Origin: Thermoleophilaceae bacterium
Lineage (GTDB): Bacteria; Actinomycetota; Thermoleophilia; Solirubrobacterales; Thermoleophilaceae
Assembly: GCA_013695885.1 (NCBI GenBank)
Contig: JACCZP010000094.1
Coordinates: 1 to 8,250 of the forward strand
Direction: 5' to 3'
Length of the DNA stretch: 8,250 nucleotides
In this document: positions 1-7,724 of the stretch, in pieces
Position numbering within the stretch: position 1 is the stretch's first letter
Layout of the letters: every line of letters begins with the position of its first letter
Notes under the pieces: model-generated
What the model saw: the letters and a program-made list of their open reading frames with translations, nothing else
Told to the model about the DNA's origin: nothing
Database searches by the model: none
Program-made: the position numbers and the translations under genes

Positions 1-281
1 AGGCCGAGGCGCTCGGCGGCGAGCGCGGCCGTCTGCACACCCTGTTCGTCGACGGCCACCACGGCGTCGAGCGGGCGGCGGCGGGCGAGCTCCTCGATCC
101 GCGCGGCGGCCCGCACGGGCGCTGCCAGGTCCACCTCGAGCGCCCCGTCGCCTGCGGCCTCCGCCAGGGCCTGACGAGCGTCGGAGGCCACGACGGCCTC
201 GACCCCGAGCTTGCGGGCCGCGACCAGGAAGTCGTGGGCGCGGTAGGTGGAGGTCGGGACGACGAAGAGGACCCGGGCCAC
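1..281 (-). CDS. ATP-grasp domain protein, N-terminal part (3' end outside window)
   Basis: Reading the minus strand from a GTG at 281-279 gives 93 complete codons with no stop before the window edge. The protein starts MARVLFVVPTSTYRAHDFLV, followed by AARKLGVEAVVASD. It continues with alternating helices and strands and LDAVVAVDEQGVQTAALAAE near residues 71-90. This is the Rossmann-like 'pre-ATP-grasp' domain of carboxylate-amine ligases (PurK/CarB/BtrJ-like), which normally precedes the ATP-binding domains. Those domains are not in view, so the substrate cannot be named. Such enzymes use ATP to make an acyl-phosphate and join it to an amine or thiol. The start lies 5 bases after the stop of the TrkA-N/RyR gene, so the two are probably one transcript with translational coupling. 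Only a weak GGCGG stretch lies upstream. The frame is open further upstream, so the start could be earlier, but the family alignment favours this GTG. Confidence 0.7.
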   Translation of the reverse strand, partial: MARVLFVVPTSTYRAHDFLVAARKLGVEAVVASDARQALAEAAGDGALEVDLAAPVRAAARIEELARRRPLDAVVAVDEQGVQTAALAAERLG

Positions 282-286
282 GGACG

Positions 287-2026
287 CTACCGCCGACCGT
301 CGCGCGCCGAGCGGTAGAGCTCGAAGCCCACGCGCGCCAGCATCCCGGGCAGCTCGCGCATGGGGTCTCGGTCCTTGTCGCGCTCCTCCTCCGATAGCTC
401 CGCCCAGGTCACGAGCTGGGGATGCAGCCTGCGCTCAGGGTCCTTCGCACCCGACGTGCGGCGCCATCCGTCACGCTCGAGGTCCCGGCACCAGCGGTCG
501 TGCTCGAGACGTGCGAGCTCCTCGACCTCCTCCTCCGACAGCGCCGCGACGGCGGTCGCGGGGTCGGCGAGGGGGTCGGGCACGATCACGAGCCCCGCGG
601 CCGCGAGCTTCGGGCCGATGCCGTCGGCGAAGCGGCGGTTCGACTCCTTGAGGACGTCCGGCAGCTGCTCCCACGGGCGCATCGATGGGTTCTCCTCGGG
701 AGTGCGGCCCTTGAGGCGCTCGGCGTGGACGTACTGCTCGTGCTTGGCCCGCGCCAGCACCTCGCCCGTCCCGCGGAGGAGGAGCTCGGGGGTCAGCGTG
801 CGGCTCAGCACCCCGAAGGCGGCGACGCCCTCACGCGCCCCGACGGACGCCCGCAACGCGGTGGCGATGCCGTCCTGCTCGTCCTGCACCGCCACCACCA
901 CGCGAGCGAGCCCGAGGTCCCGGTTGGTCCGGAGGGCGAGGGCGGCCGCCAGCGCGTCGGTCTCCCGGGGGAGCGTCACGTAGGCGACGCTCGGCGCCGC
1001 GCCGGCGCTCGGCGCGCGCACGGGATCGAGGTCGCCCACCGCGGGACCCACCGTCCGCGCCTCGATCTCGCAGAGGTCGGCCAGCTCCGGATGGCAGCGC
1101 ACCAAGGCGTCGATCTCGCGCCCGGCCTCGGGCCCGAGGACCGTCACGCGAAGGCGGCGCTCGCCCGCCGCGGACGCCTCACGCCACCGCGCAGCCACGT
1201 GAAGGAGCATCCGGCGCCCGAGCTCTTCGAGTCCGACGAGCATGACGTGAGGTGATCCGGCGTCGTGCTCGAACGGATGCTCCTCGAGCATCACCCGGGC
1301 CGCAGCGTCGGTGACGTTGAAGAACTCGAGCCGCAGATCGTCGCGCTCCGCGCGCCCGAGCTCCTCGGCGCCGAGGAGTCGCCAGAGGTCGAGGTCGTCG
1401 AGGTGGACGAAGGCGGTGAGCGCACCTGAGCGGCGCCGGGGCACGAGACGCGCGGCGAGCGCCACCTGCGCGTTCACGCCGTCGTCACCGCAGGTGGCCA
1501 CGAGGTGCCGGGCTCGATCGGCGCGCGCGCGAGCCAGCAGCCGCTCGTCGCTCGCGTCCCCGGCCAGCACCGGGATGTGGCGCTCGCGGCAGCTCCGGAC
1601 GAGGGGGTTCTGCTCGTCGCGCTCGATCACCACGACGCGCAGCCCCGCCTCCCGGAAGGCGCGGGCGAGCTGGAACCCCTTGGCGCCGAGCCCGGCCACC
1701 ACCACGTGGTCGCGCGCGAAGAGTCGGATGCGAAGCCGCTGGAGCTGCTCGCGGAACAGCGCGAGCACGGCGCCCACCGCGGCGTAGACCGCCACGAGCG
1801 GCGCCAGGGCACGGGCGACGTCGAGCTGCCAGGGAGTGGGTGGAGGCGTCCCTCCGGACTCGAGCACGAAGAGCTGCAGCGAGCGGTAGAGCGAGTCGGA
1901 GAACGACAGCTCACCGTCCCTCGGCGGCAGGAGCTCGAAGCCCACCTGGCCGAGCACGAGCGCAGTGAGGGCCAGGGCGCCCACGAGCGCCCACTGGTAC
2001 TCACGGATGGACCTCGCGATCCGCAC
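287..2026 (-). CDS. Two-TM TrkA-N (RCK-like) protein with C-terminal RyR domain
   Basis: The product has 579 residues and a GTG start. Residues about 12-30 and 71-91 are hydrophobic and form two membrane segments. The loop between them contains SLYRSLQLFVLESGGTPPPT, in the place of a pore helix, but no TVGYG-type potassium filter. Residues 106-195 form a TrkA-N NAD(H)-binding Rossmann domain with the GLGAKG loop at 112-117, an acidic strand end at E135 and the GDASD turn at 156-160. Residues 260-330 (HVMLVGLEELG…) resemble a second, degenerate Rossmann unit. Residues 430-480 (MRPWEQLPDVLKESNRRFADGI) plus 500-572 (LARLEHDRWCRDLERDGWR, HPQLVTWAELSEEERDKDRDPMRELP) match the bacterial RyR domain and the segment that often precedes it. 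The role is probably ligand-gated membrane signalling or ion flux; ligand and ion are unknown. The gene is co-directional with the ATP-grasp gene and divergent from the NfuA-like gene. Confidence 0.85.
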   Translation of the reverse strand: MRIARSIREYQWALVGALALTALVLGQVGFELLPPRDGELSFSDSLYRSLQLFVLESGGTPPPTPWQLDVARALAPLVAVYAAVGAVLALFREQLQRLRIRLFARDHVVVAGLGAKGFQLARAFREAGLRVVVIERDEQNPLVRSCRERHIPVLAGDASDERLLARARADRARHLVATCGDDGVNAQVALAARLVPRRRSGALTAFVHLDDLDLWRLLGAEELGRAERDDLRLEFFNVTDAAARVMLEEHPFEHDAGSPHVMLVGLEELGRRMLLHVAARWREASAAGERRLRVTVLGPEAGREIDALVRCHPELADLCEIEARTVGPAVGDLDPVRAPSAGAAPSVAYVTLPRETDALAAALALRTNRDLGLARVVVAVQDEQDGIATALRASVGAREGVAAFGVLSRTLTPELLLRGTGEVLARAKHEQYVHAERLKGRTPEENPSMRPWEQLPDVLKESNRRFADGIGPKLAAAGLVIVPDPLADPATAVAALSEEEVEELARLEHDRWCRDLERDGWRRTSGAKDPERRLHPQLVTWAELSEEERDKDRDPMRELPGMLARVGFELYRSARDGRR

Positions 2027-2027
2027 G

Positions 2028-2063
2028 GCCGCCTATCTTGCTCGGCGCGGCTGACGGTGTCAG
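2028..2063 (-). promoter_or_regulatory. Candidate promoter for the TrkA-N/RyR gene
   Basis: On the minus strand, CTGACA (2063-2058) is a 5/6 match to the TTGACA -35 box. It is followed after exactly 17 bases by CAAGAT (2040-2035), a weak -10 box (3/6). The expected transcription start falls at about 2026-2029, at or next to the GTG start codon at 2026, so the mRNA may be leaderless or nearly so. AGGCGG at 2034-2029 is too close to the GTG to be an ordinary ribosome binding site. This is inferred from spacing alone. Confidence 0.35.
2051..2063. repeat. Inverted repeat CTGAC-GGT-GTCAG in divergent intergenic region
   Basis: This is a perfect 5-base dyad with a 3-base centre, lying between the divergent TrkA-N/RyR and NfuA-like genes. 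One arm overlaps the proposed -35 box of the minus-strand gene, so it could be a small operator. At this length a chance occurrence is also plausible. Confidence 0.3.
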
Positions 2064-2084
2064 CCTCTCAACGGCTCATCGCGC

Positions 2085-2117
2085 TACCGTCGGAGGCCCC
2101 GTGCCCTTGCATCGGAC
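2085..2117 (+). promoter_or_regulatory. Weak -10-like box and 5' leader of the NfuA-like gene
   Basis: TACCGT (2085-2090) fits the actinobacterial TANNNT -10 pattern, but no convincing -35 box lies 17 bases upstream. GGAGG occurs at 2092-2096, about 21 bases before the ATG at 2118, which is too far for a normal ribosome binding site. The start codon therefore has no clear Shine-Dalgarno sequence. Confidence 0.25.
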
Positions 2118-2759
2118 ATGACCTCCAGCCAGAGCTCCGACACGGAGCCCTTCCTCGCGATCACCGACGAGGCGCGTGAGAAGGTGATGGGCTTCCTCGG
2201 CCAGGCCGATGAGCCGGAGCGCCAGGCCATGTGGGTGGAGATCACCGGGACCCAGGGCAACCGGTACGTCTACGACATGTACCTGCGTCCGCTGGAGGAG
2301 GCCGGACCCTACGACGCCATCGAGCACCACGAGGGACTACCGGTGGTGGTCCCCGAGTCGAGCTTCGACGTGGTGCGCGGGGCCACGATCTCCTGGTCGA
2401 GCGACCTGACGGACGGGGGGCTGCGCCTGGACGGGCTTCCCACCCCGAGTCCCGCCCTCGGCGGCGCACCGGCCGACCTCTCCGGCGACGTCGCCCAGCG
2501 CGTGCTCCAGGTGCTCGAGCGCCAGATCAACCCGAGCATCGCCGCCCACGGTGGTCGCGCCGACCTCGTGGCCGTCGAGGAGTCCGCCGCCTACCTTCGC
2601 CTGAGCGGAGGCTGCCAGGGCTGCGGGATGGCCAGCGTGACGCTCAACCAGGGCATCGAGGTGGCCCTGCGCGACGCGGTCCCCGAGATCGAGCGCGTGG
2701 TGGACGTGACCGATCACGCGAGCGGCGATAACCCGTACTTCGAGCAGGCGAAGAAGTAG
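2118..2759 (+). CDS. NfuA-like Fe-S cluster scaffold (A-type-like domain + NifU C-terminal domain)
   Basis: The product has 213 residues. Residues about 12-106 (FLAITDEAREKVMGFL… to the GATISWSSDLTDGGLRLD segment) follow the HesB/IscA (A-type) fold but contain no cysteine, as in NfuA-type proteins. Residues about 122-200 are a NifU C-terminal domain: VLQVLERQINPSIAAHGGRADLV followed by LSGGCQGCGMASVTL. The CxxC at C166/C169 is the only cysteine pair and would hold a [4Fe-4S] cluster at a dimer interface for delivery to apo-proteins in the cytoplasm. The size is close to that of known NfuA proteins (about 190-200 residues). The ATG at 2118 is chosen because it sits just before the conserved domain start and no in-frame start codon lies in the few codons upstream. 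The gene stands alone on the plus strand, convergent with the M23 gene and without Suf or Isc neighbours in view. Confidence 0.88.
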   Translation: MTSSQSSDTEPFLAITDEAREKVMGFLGQADEPERQAMWVEITGTQGNRYVYDMYLRPLEEAGPYDAIEHHEGLPVVVPESSFDVVRGATISWSSDLTDGGLRLDGLPTPSPALGGAPADLSGDVAQRVLQVLERQINPSIAAHGGRADLVAVEESAAYLRLSGGCQGCGMASVTLNQGIEVALRDAVPEIERVVDVTDHASGDNPYFEQAKK

Positions 2760-2785
2760 GGCGCCGAGCGAAGCGCTCGGCGCCC
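2759..2785. terminator. 12-bp hairpin, likely bidirectional terminator
   Basis: The arms GGGCGCCGAGCG (2759-2770) and CGCTCGGCGCCC (2774-2785) pair perfectly around a 3-base AAG loop. The hairpin begins at the last base of the NfuA-like stop codon and lies 13 bases past the stop of the convergent M23 gene, so it can serve both transcripts. There is no run of T on either side, only pyrimidine-rich CTTCCTT on the plus side and CTACTTCTTC on the minus side. This is common for GC-rich actinobacterial terminators. Confidence 0.75.
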
Positions 2786-2797
2786 CGGTCCGCTTCC

Positions 2798-5485
<2,688 letters not shown>

Positions 5486-5491
5486 CAACCA

Positions 5492-5496
5492 CCCTC
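5492..5496 (-). promoter_or_regulatory. Ribosome binding site of the M23 gene
   Basis: GAGGG (5496-5492) lies 6 bases before the ATG at 5485 and only 3 bases before the alternative TTG at 5488, which fixes the start at the ATG. It sits only about 11 bases after the 3' end of the riboswitch, so riboswitch folding could affect its accessibility. Confidence 0.7.
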
Positions 5497-5506
5497 TTTT
5501 CCATTG

Positions 5507-5663
5507 CGGCCTACGGGGTTAGCTGTCGGGCTCGCGCTGAAAAGCTCGCGCTACGCCGTGCTCAGGACGGCGACTCGCCCCCGCGGCCACTGGCCGCCTT
5601 GGGTCCCCCGATCCCCGGTGCGACGGACGCCCCGGGAACTCGGCTTGTCAGGTTTCGCCGGGA
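5507..5663 (-). ncRNA. ydaO-type cyclic-di-AMP riboswitch in the M23 leader
   Basis: On the minus strand the leader carries, in order and spacing, the conserved blocks of the ydaO/yuaA class: GGCGAAACCTGAC near the 5' end (5659-5647), CGGGGGACCCA (5610-5600), GGGCGAGTC (5580-5572), GTAGCGCGAGC (5553-5543) and the hallmark GCCCGACAGCTAACCCCGTA with GGCC at the 3' end (5531-5508). Between them are clear stems: GCGGCC/GGCCGC (5597-5583) and GCCGT/ACGGC (5571-5555). The ends can pair (CGGC 5660-5657 with GCCG 5510-5507) to close P1. The class binds c-di-AMP and usually turns expression off, and in Actinobacteria it often precedes cell-wall hydrolase genes, which fits the M23 gene here. No terminator with a U-run lies between the riboswitch and the start codon, so control may be translational. 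This was recognised by eye; no covariance model was run. Confidence 0.87.
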
Positions 5664-5692
5664 GTTATAGCGGGCACTGCTCCGATCGTCCG
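5664..5692 (-). promoter_or_regulatory. Candidate promoter just upstream of the riboswitch
   Basis: TATAAC (5669-5664, minus strand) is a 5/6 match to TATAAT and stands out in GC-rich sequence. CGGACG (5692-5687), 17 bases upstream, shares only the central GAC with TTGACA. A start 5-7 bases downstream would fall at about 5659-5657, at the first bases of riboswitch P1, so the leader would begin with almost no extra 5' sequence. Confidence 0.5.
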
Positions 5693-5698
5693 TCGCTC

Positions 5699-5714
5699 GG
5701 GGTGCGAAAACCCC
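5699..5714. other. Small hairpin GGGGT-N6-ACCCC
   Basis: A 5-bp stem with a 6-base loop, upstream of the M23 promoter candidate and downstream of the synthetase gene on the minus strand. The loop (TTTCGC) holds the only T-rich bases nearby. It may be part of the termination region of the synthetase gene, but it is short. Confidence 0.2.
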
Positions 5715-5721
5715 TGCATCC

Positions 5722-5737
5722 TGCAAGATGTCTTGCA
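5722..5737. repeat. Palindrome TGCAAGA-N2-TCTTGCA, possible operator
   Basis: Two perfect 7-base arms surround a 2-base centre, about 50 bases upstream of the TATAAC box of the M23 promoter candidate. A nearly continuous dyad such as this is typical of sites for dimeric regulators and poor as a terminator, because its loop is only 2 bases. The protein that binds it cannot be named. Confidence 0.45.
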
Positions 5738-5741
5738 CTGG

Positions 5742-5761
5742 GTCGGGGGACAACCCCCGAC
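5742..5761 (-). terminator. GC hairpin after the acyl-CoA synthetase gene
   Basis: GTCGGGGG and CCCCCGAC form a perfect 8-bp stem with a 4-base loop, starting about 12 bases after the synthetase stop codon. No T-run follows on the minus strand, so termination would be of the non-canonical GC-hairpin kind. It separates the synthetase transcript from the riboswitch-led M23 transcript. Confidence 0.55.
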
Positions 5762-5773
5762 GGCCCCTTGAAG

Positions 5774-7693
5774 TCAGTGCTCCTCGTCGTTCTCGTAGAG
5801 GCCTTCGAAGACGTCGCGGTAGCGCTCGTAGACCACGTCGCGCTTGACCTTCATGGTCGGCGTGATCTCGTCCTCCTGCTGGGCGAGGTCGTGGTCGAGG
5901 ATCGCGAACTTCTTGACCTGGAGGACCTGGGCCAGGTCGCGGTTGGCCTCGTCGACCGCCTCCTGGATCTCCAGGCGCACGTTGTCGTCCTCGGCCATCT
6001 GACGCGCCATCAGGTCGCGGTTCTGCTGCCGGGTGCCGGTCTCCTCGCCCAGGGCATCGCGCTCGTCCTCGTCGATGGTCACGAGCGCCACGACGTAGTT
6101 CTTGTCGTTGCCGTACACCACCGCGTTCGAGACCCAGCGGCTCGCGGCGATCCGTGCCTCGATGGCCGGTGCGGGCACGTTCTCGCCGCTCGAGGTGACG
6201 AGGATGTCCTTCTTGCGTCCCGTGATCGAGAGGAACCCGTCCTCGTCGAAGGAGCCGACGTCGCCGGTGTGGAGCCACCCCTCCTCGTCGAGCACCTCGC
6301 CGGTGGCCTCCTCGTCGTTCCAGTAGCCGCGGAAGACCTGTGGGCCGCGGACGAGCACCTCGCTGTCCTCCTCGGCGAGCGCTATCTCGGTGCCCTCGAG
6401 CGGCCTGCCGACCGTGCCGAGCCGGAAGTCCTCAGGGTCGTTCAGCGACACCGCGGTCGAGCTCTCGGTTAGCCCGTAGCCCTCGAGCACGAGCACGCCA
6501 CAGGCGTAGAAGAAGTCGAGCACATGCCGCGGCGCCGGCGCCGCGCCGGTGATGGCCATCCGCAGGCGGTCGCCGAACAGCTCGCGGACGTCGGAGAGGA
6601 TCTCGTTGTCGGCCAGCCCGTGGCCGAGGGCGAGCAGCGGCCCGCGGCGCTTGCCGGCGTGCTCGGCGTCCTGCGCCCGCCGGCCGGCGTCGAGCAGCTT
6701 GGCGAACACCGCGCCCTTCGCCCCCTCCTCGGGGGGGAGCTCGGCGCGGGCGTGGTTGTAGATCTTCTCGAACACCCGCGGGGCGGCGGGGTAGTGGGTG
6801 GGGCGGTGCTCGGAGAGGTCCTCGATCAGCCGTTCGCGGTCTCCGCTCCAGAACGCGAGCTCCGCCCCCGCCCCGAGCGTCACCATCTGCATCATCCGCG
6901 TGAGGGTGTGGGCCAGGGGTAGGCCGATCTGCGTAACGGAGTCCTGATCGATGTCGGTGACGCTCGCGATCATCTCGCGGTTTGCCTGGTAGTTGGCGTG
7001 GGTGAGCATGCACCCCTTGGCCACTCCCGTGGTGCTCGAGGTGTAGATCAGCGAGAAGAGGTCGTCGCCCGAGAGGCCGTCCACGCGCTCGTCCACCTGC
7101 CCCTCGTCGATCTCCTCGCCGAGCTGGATCAGGCGCTCCAGGGCGATCGGGGCGGCGGGGTCGTCGTCGGTCTCGTCGTCCCCGGCGTCCTCGTCGCCGG
7201 CCTCTTCCGGGCCGTCCTCCTCCTCGTCGTCGCTGACGGCGGGCTCCCCACCCTCGAAGAGCACGACGTGCTCGAGGGCGGAGAGCTCCTCGCGCACCTC
7301 CTCGACGTTGCCCTGCTGCGCGCGGCCCCCGCAGAAGACGACCCTCGCGCCCGAGTCCTCGAGGACATGGCGGGCCTCGGCGCTCGAGTTCGTGTGGTAG
7401 ATCGGAGCCACGACCGCACCGGCGCACAGGGCCCCGAGGTCGCACAGCGTCCACTCGACGCGGGTGTCACTGAAGATGGCCACGCGGTCGCCGGGCTCGA
7501 CGCCGAGCGCGATCAGTCCCCGCGCGATCTCCCGAACGCGCCGTCCGAGGTCCTCGTAGGAGAGCTCGGCCCACTCCCGGCCCTCGCGGTAGCGCACCGC
7601 GGTGCCCTCCCGCTCCCTCGTGGCGGCGAGGACCATGGCGGGGATGGTCTGGGTGGCCGTGGCCTCCTCGCCGGCCGGCGGCGCGTCGCTCAT
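5774..7693 (-). CDS. Long-chain acyl-CoA synthetase (AMP-forming, FadD/FadD15-like)
   Basis: The product has 639 residues. It belongs to the ANL family and activates fatty acids to acyl-AMP and then acyl-CoA in the cytoplasm or at the inner membrane. Motifs in order: substrate-entry region TRVEWTLCDLGALCAGAVVAPIYHTNS (78-104), P-loop YTSSTTGVAKG (217-227), AHTLTR (261-266), GYGLTE (405-410), GWLHTGD (472-478), GRKKDILVTSSGENV (492-506) and C-terminal TPTMKVKR (611-618), which supplies the adenylation lysine. The P-loop has Ser instead of the usual Gly at 220 and Ala instead of Pro at 225. Residues 154-178 are an almost wholly acidic insert ahead of LIQLGEE. The ATG at 7693 has AGGAGG 5 bases upstream; the longer open frame beyond it overlaps the NlpC/P60 gene and is not used. 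The exact chain length is not readable from sequence. Confidence 0.92.
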   Translation of the reverse strand: MSDAPPAGEEATATQTIPAMVLAATREREGTAVRYREGREWAELSYEDLGRRVREIARGLIALGVEPGDRVAIFSDTRVEWTLCDLGALCAGAVVAPIYHTNSSAEARHVLEDSGARVVFCGGRAQQGNVEEVREELSALEHVVLFEGGEPAVSDDEEEDGPEEAGDEDAGDDETDDDPAAPIALERLIQLGEEIDEGQVDERVDGLSGDDLFSLIYTSSTTGVAKGCMLTHANYQANREMIASVTDIDQDSVTQIGLPLAHTLTRMMQMVTLGAGAELAFWSGDRERLIEDLSEHRPTHYPAAPRVFEKIYNHARAELPPEEGAKGAVFAKLLDAGRRAQDAEHAGKRRGPLLALGHGLADNEILSDVRELFGDRLRMAITGAAPAPRHVLDFFYACGVLVLEGYGLTESSTAVSLNDPEDFRLGTVGRPLEGTEIALAEEDSEVLVRGPQVFRGYWNDEEATGEVLDEEGWLHTGDVGSFDEDGFLSITGRKKDILVTSSGENVPAPAIEARIAASRWVSNAVVYGNDKNYVVALVTIDEDERDALGEETGTRQQNRDLMARQMAEDDNVRLEIQEAVDEANRDLAQVLQVKKFAILDHDLAQQEDEITPTMKVKRDVVYERYRDVFEGLYENDEEH

Positions 7694-7698
7694 GCGCT

Positions 7699-7704
7699 CC
7701 TCCT
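7699..7704 (-). promoter_or_regulatory. Strong ribosome binding site of the acyl-CoA synthetase
   Basis: AGGAGG (7704-7699) lies 5 bases ahead of the ATG at 7693, in the 31-base gap after the NlpC/P60 stop. It decides the start against upstream in-frame codons. Confidence 0.85.
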
Positions 7705-7724
7705 CGCCTCCTTCCGAGGCGGCG

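Noticed and set aside
422..1255. A 277-codon plus-strand open frame opposite the TrkA-N/RyR gene
   Set aside because: It has no recognisable domain and mirrors the third-position GC bias of the minus-strand gene.
1753..1990. The TrkA-N/RyR protein as an ordinary Trk/Kch potassium channel
   Set aside because: The loop between the two membrane segments has no TVGYG or similar filter, so a potassium-channel call is not supported.
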